A DNA stretch of 64,000 nucleotides from Guptibacillus hwajinpoensis (GCA_016841765.1 JAENYN010000009.1:1-64000), one strand, 5' to 3'; shown: positions 35,184-44,599, counted from the first letter of the stretch. Notes: generated from the sequence alone by a model not told the origin. Program-made: numbers and translations.

Positions 35184-35954
35184 ATGTATGATGCGCATAT
35201 CCACCTGGATAAGTTTGAAGAAACTGACATCCCGGCATTCATTGAATTGTGGAAAGCGGCTGGAGTGAAGGGGATTGTCGCTGTATCCACGGATCTTTCA
35301 TCCAGTTATAAAACTCTTGAATTAAAAGAGGGGTTTCCGGATTTTATAAAAGCGGCTGTCGGATTCCATCCGGAATATGAACTTCCTTCTGAACAAGAAA
35401 TTTTCGAATGGCAGACACTTATAAAAAAAGAAAGGGCACGGATCAGTGCTGTCGGGGAAATTGGCCTGCCTTACTACGAAAGGGAGCGCCTTGGTGTCTC
35501 GTCAATAGATCCTTATAGGGAAAGACTGGCCGAGTATGTCCGGACAGCAAAAAGTCATGGGTTGCCTGTTGTACTGCATGCTGTTCATGGAACAGCTTTG
35601 CCGGCACTTGAAGTTCTCATGGATGAACAGCATTTCCGTGCGCATTTCCACTGGCATAAAGCTTCCGAACAAGTGACGGAAAAAATCATTCAAGCAGGTT
35701 GCTTCATTTCCGTGACACCCGAAGTTTGCTGGCGGGAGCGGGACCGCCTGCTTGTTAGCCAGGTTCCTTCAAACCGACTTCTTCTGGAGACAGACGGACC
35801 CTGGCCGCTCGGCGGAATGTTTGATGGAATAAGAAACAGCCCGCTGCTTCTGGAAAGGTCAGCGGAAGCGATTGCGGAAATAAAAAAGAGTACAATAAAG
35901 GAAATAAAACGAGTGACAGCGAAGAATACAGAGAAATTTTATGGAACTGAATAG
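35184..35954 (+). CDS. TatD family metal-dependent hydrolase
   Basis: This 256-residue amidohydrolase-fold protein has the metal-binding N-terminus MYDAHIHLDKFEE, AVGFHPEYE, SAVGEIGLPYYERERLG, LPVVLHAVHGTALPALEVL, FHWHKASEQV and LLETDGPWPLGG. TatD proteins are metal-dependent DNases or hydrolases; the aspartate in ETDGPW and the paired histidines are present. ATG at 35184 follows GGGGGAT at 7 bases. The precise substrate is uncertain. It may be co-transcribed with yisK, which starts 19 bases after its stop. Confidence 0.83.
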   Translation: MYDAHIHLDKFEETDIPAFIELWKAAGVKGIVAVSTDLSSSYKTLELKEGFPDFIKAAVGFHPEYELPSEQEIFEWQTLIKKERARISAVGEIGLPYYERERLGVSSIDPYRERLAEYVRTAKSHGLPVVLHAVHGTALPALEVLMDEQHFRAHFHWHKASEQVTEKIIQAGCFISVTPEVCWRERDRLLVSQVPSNRLLLETDGPWPLGGMFDGIRNSPLLLERSAEAIAEIKKSTIKEIKRVTAKNTEKFYGTE

Positions 35955-35973
35955 CAAAAAGGGGGAAACAGTG

Positions 35974-36888
35974 TTGAAATTTATTACAGGTCAAACCGAA
36001 AGCCTGCCGTTTGTAGGCGTCCTGATAGATGGAGATCGGACAGTGGTCGATTTACATAAAGCGGAGCAGGTTATGGACAGGCAGGAAGTGATTCCAGGCT
36101 CCATGCTCGAAGCATTAAATATGGGGAGCATGTTCATTAAACGGACAGAAGAAATTTTGTCATGGATCGAAACCCAGCAAGACCGTCCATATTGTTCTGA
36201 TGTGGAGGAAGTCAAATTGCTCGCACCGATACCGCGCCCGGCAAAAAATATTTTTTGCATCGGCAAAAACTATCGGGATCATGCAATTGAACTCGGAAAT
36301 GAAGGTGATATACCGGAAGCGCCGATTATCTTCTCAAAAAGCCCGACAGCAGTGGTCGGCCATCAAGATCCGGTGAAATTGCATGAGCGAGTGACAGAGC
36401 AGCTTGACTACGAAGGGGAGCTTGCTGTCATTATCGGGAAAAAGGGCATTGCAATCAAAGAAGAAGACGCATATCAGCACATATTCGGCTATACCATCTT
36501 AAATGATGTGACTGCCCGGGACCTTCAGCAAAGACATAAGCAATACTTGCTCGGCAAGAGCCTTGATACTTCGTGTCCGATAGGGCCGTGGATCGTACAT
36601 CGCTCACAAATCCCTGAACCGTCTAAGCTTACAATTGAAACGAAAATCAATGGAGAAGTGCGGCAGCAGGGATCCCTCGATCAGCTGCTTTTCAGCATCC
36701 CGTATTTGATTTCGGTCATCTCCAGAGGGATGACGATTGAGCCCGGGGATATTATCGCAACCGGAACTCCTGCAGGTGTCGGCAAAGGCATGAAACCCCC
36801 GCGTTTCTTAAAAGGTGGAGACCGGATGGAAATCACCATACCTGAAATCGGCACATTGTCCAATACGGTCGGAGATGAGCAGCTTTGA
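35974..36888 (+). CDS. yisK: Fumarylacetoacetate hydrolase family protein YisK
   Basis: The 304-residue protein closely follows B. subtilis YisK. The N-terminal domain ends EVKLLAPIPRPAKNIFCIGKNYRDHAIELG. The catalytic domain has DYEGELAVIIGKKG with metal-binding glutamates, FGYTILNDVTARDLQ, GKSLDTSCPIGPW and IIATGTPAGVGKGMKPP. YisK was reported to act on oxaloacetate and to associate with the Mbl cytoskeleton in B. subtilis. TTG at 35974, 8 bases after AAAAGGGGG, gives the family N-terminus MKFITG; GTG at 35971 is also possible. A strong terminator follows at 36966. Confidence 0.9.
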   Translation: MKFITGQTESLPFVGVLIDGDRTVVDLHKAEQVMDRQEVIPGSMLEALNMGSMFIKRTEEILSWIETQQDRPYCSDVEEVKLLAPIPRPAKNIFCIGKNYRDHAIELGNEGDIPEAPIIFSKSPTAVVGHQDPVKLHERVTEQLDYEGELAVIIGKKGIAIKEEDAYQHIFGYTILNDVTARDLQQRHKQYLLGKSLDTSCPIGPWIVHRSQIPEPSKLTIETKINGEVRQQGSLDQLLFSIPYLISVISRGMTIEPGDIIATGTPAGVGKGMKPPRFLKGGDRMEITIPEIGTLSNTVGDEQL

Positions 36889-36965
36889 TCATTCTCATCC
36901 TTAAACAATTAAAGCGTGAGAATTAAGCCTGCTTCAGCTGTACAAATAATGTAAGTTTCATTGAA

Positions 36966-37007
36966 AACACACTGGACTTCACATATGGAGTCTCAGTGTG
37001 TTTTTTT
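36966..37007 (+). terminator. Rho-independent terminator of yisK
   Basis: AACACACTG/CAGTGTGTT pairs perfectly, with an inner GACT/AGTC helix, and is followed by a run of seven T. Confidence 0.88.
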
Positions 37008-37239
37008 GTTGGAAGAAGGAACATGGTTTTCAGATGTTGCCCGTTCCTTGCCGCTGCAGGCATTCGATTCTCTAAAGGCACAAGTGCGACATCTGTTACA
37101 ACTTTCCTCCGGTCGCACTCACGGTATCTTCTTTACCGCAGGGCAACAGGGGGCCTCGGCACTACTCGTGCCTGTGGAGATAAAGCTTCTTCAAAAAGAC
37201 ACTGCACGAAGAAAATTGGTTTTTATTTTTGAGAAGCGT

Positions 37240-37295
37240 GTTGAGGAGGCTCAGCGCCTGTCCAGCGGAAAGCGAGTCCCTGCAGCGTAAATCTA
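37240..37295 (+). repeat. Decayed partial copy of a Bacillaceae interspersed repeat
   Basis: The segment GAGGAGGCTCAGCGCCTGTC...GCGGAAAGCGAGT..CTGCAGCG resembles the right half of the repeat at 37475-37605. The preceding 200 bases hold no recognisable gene. Confidence 0.6.
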
Positions 37296-37373
37296 CACTA
37301 GCGTTTAACAGAGCCTTCCAAATAAGAAAGAAATAAAAAAGAGGCGGGCCATAAATATTTCTGCTAATGATAA

Positions 37374-37425
37374 ACCCGAACGATTAGGTAAGATTTCAAT
37401 GAATCTCTCGCCTGACCGTTCGGGT
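37374..37425. other. Structured inverted repeat
   Basis: ACCCGAACG and CGTTCGGGT pair over a 34-base interior that contains AGG/CCT and AGATT/AATCT, giving a branched or extended stem. CTTTATTT follows on the plus strand. It could be a terminator or an element end; no gene is attached to it. Confidence 0.5.
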
Positions 37426-37474
37426 CTTTATTTACTCTCATAAATTTTTTGCCACTATTTTTAAAAACTATTGG

Positions 37475-37605
37475 AATGGAGCGGAAGACACTCGACTCCT
37501 ACGGGAAATAGAGGAAAGGCTGAGACCCCGCAGGCGAAGCCGAGGAGGCTCAGCTTCCTCCCCGTGGAAAGCGAGTGTCTGCAGCGCAATGGAACGAACT
37601 TGTTT
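37475..37605 (+). repeat. Bacillaceae-type interspersed repeat (about 130 bp)
   Basis: The sequence runs from TGGAGCGGAAGACACTCG through GGCTGAGACCCCGCAGG and GAGGAGGCTCAGC to GGAAAGCGAGTGTCTGCAGC. Arms AGACACTCG/CGAGTGTCT and GCTGAG/CTCAGC make a long structured hairpin. It matches, by memory, a repeat family scattered in intergenic regions of many Bacillaceae. The rest of the gap 36889-37729 has no gene I can support. Confidence 0.75.
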
Positions 37606-37729
37606 TTTTATCTTAACTGATTATTAGTAAACAGTATTACGTTGAATAGATAGTGTTCGTCTCTAAGCTTTAGTTATGTCCCAACCTCTTTAACTATAAA
37701 TGATTCTGTGTCATCAGAAGCTTGTTGTT

Positions 37730-39157
37730 TTAATCGATTCCAATAGAAACATATTTTGTTTCCAGGTAGTCTTCGATGCCTTCGATTCCGCCTTCACGGC
37801 CGATTCCGCTTTGTTTCATGCCACCGAATGGTGCCTGTGCGGCTGACGGAACTCCGTCATTCCAGCCGATAATGCCGTAATCAAGCGCATTGACAACTTT
37901 GTTGCCGTTTGTGACACTTTCTGTAAAAACATAAGCAGCGAGACCAAACGGTGTATTGTTGGCATGCCGGATTCCTTCTTCGATGGTGGAGATCTTCTGG
38001 ATAGGGGCAATCGGCCCGAATGTCTCTTCGTTCATGATGATCATACCCGGTGTTACATCAGTAAGAACGGTTGGCTCATAGAAGTAGACTCCATCATTCA
38101 CATATCCCCTGCCGCCGGCTGCGGCTGTGGCGCCCTGTTTGACCGCATTTTGAACATGATTGTCAATTTTTTCGTAGCCTTCTTTATTGATGATGGGACC
38201 AATTTTCGTGTCTGGCTCCATTCCATTGCCGACTTTGAGTTCCTTCGTTTTTGCAACGAATTTCTCTGTGAATTCATCTAGAATGTTCTCCTGGACATAT
38301 ACGCGGTTTCCGCAAATGCATGTCTGGCCTCCGTTTCGGAACTTGGAAGCAAGGACCCCATCAACCGCTTTATCGATATCTGCATCATCGAGAACTATGA
38401 TAGGCGCATGCCCGCCAAGCTCAAGGGAGATTTTTTTCAGCGAATCGGAAGCCTGTTTCATAAGCATCTTGCCGATTTGTGTAGATCCTGTAAAGGTAAT
38501 TTTGCTAACGTGCGGATGGCTTAGCAGTTCACCGCCAATTTCTGCCGGATCTCCTGTAACGAGATTTACTACGCCTTTTGGTATGCCGGCCTGTTCGGCG
38601 AGTTCAACGATTTTGACTGCAGTAAGCGGGGTTTCTTCAGCCGGTTTCACAACAAAGGTACAGCCGGAAGCAAGTGCCGGCGCCAATTTTCGTGTGATCA
38701 TGGCAGCGGGGAAATTCCATGGCGTTATCGCGCCGACGACACCGACAGGCTGATGGCGGACCTCCATATGCTTGCCATCTTTATGCGGAGGGATAGTGCG
38801 CCCATAAACCCGTTTCCCTTCTTCCGCAAACCATTCCACAAAGGATGCTGCATAGCGGACTTCGCCTTTTGATTCTTCATAAGGTTTCCCCATTTCTTTC
38901 GTCATGATTTCAGCCAATTCATCTTCATGCTCAAGCATAAGATCGTTCAGCTTTTTCAAGTAGCCTGAGCGTTCGTATGCGGTGAGGTTTTTCCAATCTT
39001 CGAATGCATCGTAAGCAGCGTTAATTGCCTGGCGTGTCTCCTTTTTGCCGCCCATCGGGACAGAACCGAACAATTCCCCTGTTGCCGGGTTGTTCACTTT
39101 AAGGCGTTCAAGGTCGCTGCCTGTCCATTCTCCGTTAATGAAAAACTGTTTTTCCAT
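37730..39157 (-). CDS. gabD: NAD(P)-dependent succinate-semialdehyde dehydrogenase
   Basis: This 475-residue aldehyde dehydrogenase has the catalytic Cys280 in NGGQTCICGNR and general base Glu246 in SLELGGHAP; WNFPAAMITRKLAPALASGC and FTGST form the cofactor pocket. Overall pattern and length fit GabD, which oxidises succinate semialdehyde to succinate in the GABA pathway; other short-chain semialdehydes are possible. AGGAGGG lies before the ATG. It lies 290 bases downstream of rocD on the same strand, with a terminator between, so the two are separate transcripts of related amino-acid catabolism. Confidence 0.88.
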   Translation of the reverse strand: MEKQFFINGEWTGSDLERLKVNNPATGELFGSVPMGGKKETRQAINAAYDAFEDWKNLTAYERSGYLKKLNDLMLEHEDELAEIMTKEMGKPYEESKGEVRYAASFVEWFAEEGKRVYGRTIPPHKDGKHMEVRHQPVGVVGAITPWNFPAAMITRKLAPALASGCTFVVKPAEETPLTAVKIVELAEQAGIPKGVVNLVTGDPAEIGGELLSHPHVSKITFTGSTQIGKMLMKQASDSLKKISLELGGHAPIIVLDDADIDKAVDGVLASKFRNGGQTCICGNRVYVQENILDEFTEKFVAKTKELKVGNGMEPDTKIGPIINKEGYEKIDNHVQNAVKQGATAAAGGRGYVNDGVYFYEPTVLTDVTPGMIIMNEETFGPIAPIQKISTIEEGIRHANNTPFGLAAYVFTESVTNGNKVVNALDYGIIGWNDGVPSAAQAPFGGMKQSGIGREGGIEGIEDYLETKYVSIGID

Positions 39158-39352
39158 TTTCCACCCTCCTGGTTTTGTAAAAATTTAAATACATATATAT
39201 TGCCTCTAGTATGAATTCCTTTTCTGGACGGGATTTAAACGGGGTTTGGCTTGTTTGCGGGCTGTTACATTTTTGCTGATTTGGCTGGAACAAGCACTCT
39301 CCACGCATCATCAGGTTCATGAAGAAATTCCAGGCGTATCCTCTTCAAATAT

Positions 39353-39384
39353 AAAACAGGAACGAATCGCTTGACTCGTTCCTG
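39353..39384 (-). terminator. Rho-independent terminator of rocD
   Basis: CAGGAACGA/TCGTTCCTG pairs perfectly with a 10-base loop and is followed on the minus strand by TTTTATATTTG. A second inverted repeat, GTCACC/GGTGAC, lies between it and the rocD stop. Confidence 0.8.
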
Positions 39385-39448
39385 TTATCGATGGAATTCC
39401 GGCCGGTCACCGTTCCGGGTTTGGTGACGGCGATAGTTCCATCAGGTG

Positions 39449-40642
39449 TTATACAGACATAATTTTCTTGATTTTATCAATCGCCCAGTCGAGGTCTTCT
39501 TGTGAGATAATCAATGGAGGTGCAAAGCGGAGGACATTTTCATGTGTCTCCTTGCACAACAGGCCTTCTTCTTTAAGCTTTTCAGCATAAGGGCGGGCTG
39601 GTTCTGTCAATTCCATGCCGATGAACAGGCCTTTGCCGCGGACTTCTTTGATGACCGGATTGTCGACTTCACGGAGTTTGTCCATCATATACTCTCCAAG
39701 CTCAAGTGAGCGGTCAGCCAGTTTTTCATCTTCAAGCACTTCAAGTGAGGCAACGGAAACGGCGCAAGCAAGCGGATTGCCGCCGAATGTCGATCCGTGT
39801 GAACCCGGCTCGAATACACCTAGCACATCCTTGTTTGCTGCGACACAGGAGATCGGGAATACGCCTCCGCCAAGTGCCTTGCCGAGTATATACATATCCG
39901 GCTCAACATCTTCCCAGTCACAGGCGAACGTTTTTCCGGAGCGGCCGAGGCCAGCCTGGATTTCATCCGCGATAAACAGGACATTATTTTCTTTGCATAA
40001 TTCGGATGCTTCCTTCAAGAATCCTTCAGGCGGAACGATAATTCCTGCTTCTCCCTGGATCGGTTCGACGAGGAAAGCGGCTGTGTTTTCGGTAATCGCA
40101 TTTTTCAGGGCATCAATATCTCCGTACGGCACAATTTTGATGCCTGGAAGCATTGGTCCGAAGCCCCTTTTGTATTCATCATTGGAGGACAACGAAACCG
40201 CTGTCATTGTCCGTCCATGGAAGTTGTTTTCACAGGCGATGATTTCAGCCTGGTTCTCCTGGACGCCTTTAACATCATAGGCCCAGCGCCGCGCCGCTTT
40301 AACGGCGGTTTCCACTGCTTCAGCGCCGGTATTCATTGGCAGGACCATTTTTTTGTTCGTAAGGCCGGACACTTTTTTATAAAACGGTCCGAGCTGGTCA
40401 TTGTGAAAAGCGCGAGAGGTCAGCGTGATCCGGTCAGCTTGTTCTTTTAACGCTTCGATAATTTTCGGATGGCGGTGCCCCTGATTGACTGCTGAATATG
40501 CACTCAGCATATCCATGTATTTGTTGCCCTCGGGATCTTCAACCCAAACTCCTTCCGCTTTGGAAATAACAATAGGAAGCGGATGGTAGTTATGTGCGCC
40601 ATATTCTTCGGTCAATTTAATGATTTCCTGTGTCTTACTCAC
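39449..40642 (-). CDS. rocD: Ornithine aminotransferase
   Basis: This class III PLP aminotransferase of 397 residues converts ornithine and 2-oxoglutarate to glutamate-5-semialdehyde and glutamate in arginine catabolism. The PLP lysine is Lys255 in [15 protein letters not shown]. Other marks are [45 protein letters not shown] and [18 protein letters not shown] at 40642 with GGAGGGG upstream gives the expected N-terminus [15 protein letters not shown]; the longer frame starts in the promoter region. TATAAT on the minus strand at 40692-40687 is a candidate -10 box. Confidence 0.93.
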   Translation of the reverse strand: MSKTQEIIKLTEEYGAHNYHPLPIVISKAEGVWVEDPEGNKYMDMLSAYSAVNQGHRHPKIIEALKEQADRITLTSRAFHNDQLGPFYKKVSGLTNKKMVLPMNTGAEAVETAVKAARRWAYDVKGVQENQAEIIACENNFHGRTMTAVSLSSNDEYKRGFGPMLPGIKIVPYGDIDALKNAITENTAAFLVEPIQGEAGIIVPPEGFLKEASELCKENNVLFIADEIQAGLGRSGKTFACDWEDVEPDMYILGKALGGGVFPISCVAANKDVLGVFEPGSHGSTFGGNPLACAVSVASLEVLEDEKLADRSLELGEYMMDKLREVDNPVIKEVRGKGLFIGMELTEPARPYAEKLKEEGLLCKETHENVLRFAPPLIISQEDLDWAIDKIKKIMSV

Positions 40643-40772
40643 TGAAATCCCCTCCGATTCTATAATATCGAAAAACCGCATCTTTTATTATAACACGGGA
40701 TTGGGCTGAGAATTCAGAACGTTTTTAAAAATTCACTTAATTACTAGTTAATAGTGGAAACATGATATGATG

Positions 40773-40800
40773 GACACAGAATGATAGACACAGAATGATA
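40773..40800. repeat. Tandem 14-bp direct repeat before yisL
   Basis: GACACAGAATGATA occurs twice head to tail in the rocD-yisL intergenic region, 20 bases before the yisL start. Confidence 0.7.
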
Positions 40801-40819
40801 GCTGAAAGGAGAACGACTA

Positions 40820-41161
40820 ATGATTCATGCTCACGTTACATCATGGTTCCTTGCACTTGTCCTGTTTTTTGTCGGATATTATTTACTGAGGACCGGGAAA
40901 GAAAAACCCAAAAAAATCGTCCACAATATCTTGCGCCTGTTTTACCTGCTTATTATCGGCACAGGATTTTATATGCTGGCAGCCTATTATTCCTTTTATG
41001 ATACTGCGATTTTCAAAGGGATCCTCGGCTTATGGCTGATTTTTTCCATGGAAATGATTCTTGTTAAGGATAGTAAGGGGAAAAAGACATTTGCCTATTG
41101 GATTCAGTTTTTGATTTCCCTGGTTCTTGTCATGTTTTATGGTTACATTGTTCTCGATTAA
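40820..41161 (+). CDS. yisL: UPF0344/DUF1516 membrane protein YisL
   Basis: The 113-residue protein with four membrane helices matches YisL: MIHAHVTSWFLALVLFFVGYYLL, then ILRLFYLLIIGTGFYMLAAYYS, IFKGILGLWLIFSMEMILV and WIQFLISLVLVMFYGYIVLD. Function unknown. AAAGGAGAA precedes the ATG. The syntenic position near yisK and asnO matches B. subtilis. A terminator follows at 41179. Confidence 0.88.
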   Translation: MIHAHVTSWFLALVLFFVGYYLLRTGKEKPKKIVHNILRLFYLLIIGTGFYMLAAYYSFYDTAIFKGILGLWLIFSMEMILVKDSKGKKTFAYWIQFLISLVLVMFYGYIVLD

Positions 41162-41178
41162 TAATCTGATAAATGATT

Positions 41179-41206
41179 GCTGCCGTTGACTTACCGGCAG
41201 CTTTTT
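41179..41206 (+). terminator. Rho-independent terminator of yisL
   Basis: GCTGCCG/CGGCAGC is a perfect 7-bp stem with a 9-base loop, followed by TTTTTCTTTG. Confidence 0.88.
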
Positions 41207-41213
41207 CTTTGTT

Positions 41214-41382
41214 TAGGAAATTATAAAATTTTTGCTTTATGGATAAAAAGCGAGAAGGGAGTCATCCAGCTCCAGGCGCCAGCGGCTGTCGTCCTAAGCG
41301 GTGATTCCATCCGGAAGGAAAGTGCGGGTACCACCGCTTATGCGTACGCCGCTAAAACGGTCGCCTTGCGCTTTTGTTCTTT
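41214..41382 (+). repeat. Dispersed ~170-bp repeat, copy 2
   Basis: Closely similar to 10244-10416 in the same orientation, with shared blocks GGGAGTCATCCAGCTCCAGG, GCCAGCGGCT, CCGCTTATGCGTACGCCGCT and GCGCTTTTGTTCTT. It also sits directly after a terminator. No gene is present in the gap. Confidence 0.8.
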
Positions 41383-41505
41383 GCGGCGGGCCATCCGTTA
41401 TCATGATGAGGGAATTCCTAAATAAGCACGCAAATGTGCCGATATAAAGAATAGGCCGGTGTTATATGGAAGATCGGCCTGGACAAATCGTGTGGCGGTG
41501 GAAAT

Positions 41506-44439
41506 GTGAAAACCTGGAACATCGTGTATGAGACAAAAGATAAATTGGAAAATTTCATAGATAAAAATGACATCCGGTCTGCCGATCGTGTACTTGTGCA
41601 AATTTTTTCGGGAATCACGGACCGGGACAAACTTCAGACGCTTGCAAATGAAATTGCAGACCTGCTTCCAAAAGCGGCTGTCGCAGGAGCGACGACTGAT
41701 GGTGAAATACATAACGGAGAACTCAGTTTTTCTGCAGCCGTAATCACGATTTCTGTGTTTAGAAATACAGAAATTCATACTGCTCATATTGGTTGGGAGC
41801 ATAACATTCCCGGCAGCAGGGCTGAAGGGAAGAGCCTCGCAAAAAAATTGGGATGTTCCGATCCGCAGGTACTGCTACTATTCAGCGACGGCTTGAATAC
41901 AGACGGTAAGCAATTTATCAAAGGGGTGGAGGATATCCATCCGGATGCAGTGATTGCAGGGGGGATGGCCGGGGATAACGGTTTATTCCGGGAGGCGTTT
42001 GTAATTGAAGGACGGAATATACTCCATAATGGAGCGGTTGCAGTGGCTCTTGTAAGTGATAATCTCCAGGCCAAAACGTTTTTGAACCGGAATTGGACAA
42101 GGGTCGGGAAGGAAATGACAATAACGTCATCTGCCGGCAGAAGAATCGTAACAATCGATGATAAGCCAGCCGTGGAAGCTTTCGGGAAGTACCTGGGCTC
42201 CACTTCCGATAAGGAACTTAAAATGACAGCTTCCGGTTTTCCGCTGATGGCAGGAAGGGAAGGGGAAGAACTCACCCTTTTTGTCAGCGGCCTGTTTGGC
42301 GATGGGTCGATTGAAGTGACGGAGCCTTTAAAGCAAGGGGAACAGGTCCAGTTTGCATACGGGAATGTGGAAGCGATGGTCCGCGACGCGGAAAAGATCG
42401 GCAACGAGTTGAAAAACTGGGCGACAGAAGCAGTTTTCATCTATTCCTGTATGGCACGGCGGCGTTTTTTGCAGGATTTTGCCGGACATGAACTGCAGGC
42501 CCTGAATATTGAGTTTCCAATTTCGGGTTTTTTCTCGTACGGAGAATTTTTCAGAGATGATAAAAAAGAAGCTGATCTATGGAGCCAGTCAATGACGGTT
42601 CTGGCACTGTCAGAAACAGTCCCTGAAACAGAAGTGAAGAAGGATGGGAGCCCTGCAGGCAGCAGGATCACCATACCGGAAAAATACCGTCCGTTCGTGG
42701 CCATGTCCCACCTCCTTCATTCCGTAACAGAAGAGCTGCAGCACCTGAATAATCATTTGCAGGAATCGGAACAGCTTTTCAGATCCCTTTTCGAACATAA
42801 TCCGGATATCGTGTACTCTACCGACATGGACGGTTACTTTATGAGTGTGAACCCAGCTTTTGAAAAAAAATTCGGGATAAGCCGGTCAGAAATCAAAGGG
42901 AGCTTTTCTCTCGATTATATTGATCCGGAGGACAGGGAGCGGGTGATGTGCCATTTTGAGAAAACACTTCAGGGCATTGAACAGCACTATGATATGCTTA
43001 TCGACGACCGGAATGGCAACAAGGTTCATTTGCAGGTAAAAAATGTTCCGATCATGATCAACGGTAAAATGGCGGGAGTGTTTGGAATTGGCCGTGATTT
43101 AACCGAGCAAAAAGAAGCGGAGGAACAAATTTCATTTTTGGCTTATCATGATGCATCAACCGGTTTGCCGAACCGTTATTATTTAAAAGAGAAATTGGAG
43201 TTTCTTGTGAACCGGGCCGAAGCGACGGATAGACCGCTTGCCTTGCTGTTCATTGACCTTGACCATTTTAAAGTGATTAATGACAGCCTTGGCCACCAGG
43301 TCGGTGATGAAATTCTGGAGATCGTCATAGAAAGGCTGAAGAAGGTCATGCCGGAAAGCGCTTTCCTGACCAGATTCGGCGGTGATGAATTTATTATGAT
43401 TGTGCCGCATCTCGATTCATTGGGTGACCTAGTGGTTGTCGCCCGCAGCCTGCTGTTTTCCCTTTCAGAAGTTGTCTATTATGCCGGCCGCGAATTTTTC
43501 ATTACCGCCAGTATAGGCGGGAGCGTATATCCGGATGACGGAGAGGATGCCGGGACTCTTATAAAAAATGCCGATGCTGCCATGTTCCGGGCAAAGCAGC
43601 AGGGCCGCAACAGAGTGGAATTTTACGCGACCGAAATGAACGATACAGCCAAATATCGCCTTGAGCTCGAATCTTACTTGCGGAAAGGGCTGTACAACAA
43701 TGAATTCTTCCTATGCTATCAGCCGATTATTGACATTGAAATCGGCCGTCTTACCGGCGCGGAGGCGTTGATCCGCTGGAACCATCCGAAACTGGGGCTT
43801 GTTTCGCCGGGAGACTTTATTCCAATTGCAGAAGAAATTGGAATAATCGAAGAAATCGGCCGCTGGGTCTTGTTTGAAGCATGTAAAACAATGAAAAAAT
43901 GGCATGAAGATGGATTTGGCAATCTGACGATATCTGTCAATGTGAGCGGGAAACAATTTCAGAGCGGCCGGTTTTTGAAAGATGTAAAAGAAGTGCTGCT
44001 CGAGACAGCGCTTAATCCGGCTTACTTGAATCTGGAACTCACCGAAAGTGTGATGCTGAGAAACACCAGGTACACGATCGATGTCATGACGCAGCTCAAA
44101 CAGCTGGGTGTAAAGGTCTCGATCGATGATTTCGGGACAGGTTATTCATCACTCAGTTATTTAAAAGACCTGCCGATCGATTTCATCAAAATCGATAAAT
44201 CGTTTATCCATAACCTTGAAGAGGGATCGCCGGATATGGCAATCGCCCAGGCGATCATCACGATGGGAAAGGGATTATCAGTCGGTGTGCTTGCCGAGGG
44301 CGTGGAAACAGCCCGTCAGCTTGAGATGCTGAAAAATCTGCGCTGCCGCTATATCCAAGGATTTTACATCAACAGGCCGTTAACGGAAGAACTGTTTGAA
44401 GAAGAAATGGATAAACTGATTGAATATAAGTACCGCTGA
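41506..44439 (+). CDS. FIST-PAS-GGDEF-EAL cyclic-di-GMP signalling protein
   Basis: This 977-residue soluble protein joins a sensory FIST module (about residues 25-360, including AVAGATTDGEIHNGEL and GGMAGDNGLFREAFV), a PAS domain (about 425-540), GGDEF (about 545-705) and EAL (about 715-965). The diguanylate cyclase motif GGDEF is intact at residues 625-629, and no RxxD inhibitory site is obvious before it. The phosphodiesterase domain keeps EAL at 753-755, ELTESVM, DDFGTGYSSLSYLK and EGVET, so both activities may be present. FIST domains are thought to bind small ligands, possibly amino acids. The start is GTG at 41506 with GGCGGTGG upstream. A terminator follows. Confidence 0.92.
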   Translation: MKTWNIVYETKDKLENFIDKNDIRSADRVLVQIFSGITDRDKLQTLANEIADLLPKAAVAGATTDGEIHNGELSFSAAVITISVFRNTEIHTAHIGWEHNIPGSRAEGKSLAKKLGCSDPQVLLLFSDGLNTDGKQFIKGVEDIHPDAVIAGGMAGDNGLFREAFVIEGRNILHNGAVAVALVSDNLQAKTFLNRNWTRVGKEMTITSSAGRRIVTIDDKPAVEAFGKYLGSTSDKELKMTASGFPLMAGREGEELTLFVSGLFGDGSIEVTEPLKQGEQVQFAYGNVEAMVRDAEKIGNELKNWATEAVFIYSCMARRRFLQDFAGHELQALNIEFPISGFFSYGEFFRDDKKEADLWSQSMTVLALSETVPETEVKKDGSPAGSRITIPEKYRPFVAMSHLLHSVTEELQHLNNHLQESEQLFRSLFEHNPDIVYSTDMDGYFMSVNPAFEKKFGISRSEIKGSFSLDYIDPEDRERVMCHFEKTLQGIEQHYDMLIDDRNGNKVHLQVKNVPIMINGKMAGVFGIGRDLTEQKEAEEQISFLAYHDASTGLPNRYYLKEKLEFLVNRAEATDRPLALLFIDLDHFKVINDSLGHQVGDEILEIVIERLKKVMPESAFLTRFGGDEFIMIVPHLDSLGDLVVVARSLLFSLSEVVYYAGREFFITASIGGSVYPDDGEDAGTLIKNADAAMFRAKQQGRNRVEFYATEMNDTAKYRLELESYLRKGLYNNEFFLCYQPIIDIEIGRLTGAEALIRWNHPKLGLVSPGDFIPIAEEIGIIEEIGRWVLFEACKTMKKWHEDGFGNLTISVNVSGKQFQSGRFLKDVKEVLLETALNPAYLNLELTESVMLRNTRYTIDVMTQLKQLGVKVSIDDFGTGYSSLSYLKDLPIDFIKIDKSFIHNLEEGSPDMAIAQAIITMGKGLSVGVLAEGVETARQLEMLKNLRCRYIQGFYINRPLTEELFEEEMDKLIEYKYR

Positions 44440-44482
44440 GAAGTGCGGATTTGTTTGTGAAATCATGAGATACATTATTGTT

Positions 44483-44518
44483 AAAGGCTTAGAGAGGTAA
44501 TTTTCTAAGCCTTTTTTA
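44483..44518 (+). terminator. Terminator of the GGDEF-EAL gene
   Basis: AAAGGCTTAGA/TCTAAGCCTTT is a perfect 11-bp stem with a 10-base loop, ending in TTTTTT. Confidence 0.9.
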
Positions 44519-44599
44519 TGTTTAGCAGGGTATTAAGGGATTTTTGCTTGAGGGTAATTGTTCATTGCCGTGGGTGATTTATGAGAAAGGCGAATTGGA

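Noticed and set aside
36961-37290. A 109-codon plus-strand open frame after yisK
   Set aside because: It begins inside the yisK terminator hairpin, has no ribosome site and ends in a copy of an interspersed repeat.
41161-41505. A riboswitch upstream of the GGDEF-EAL gene
   Set aside because: The folded sequence there is the dispersed repeat also found at 10244, behind an unrelated gene, so it is not specific leader structure.
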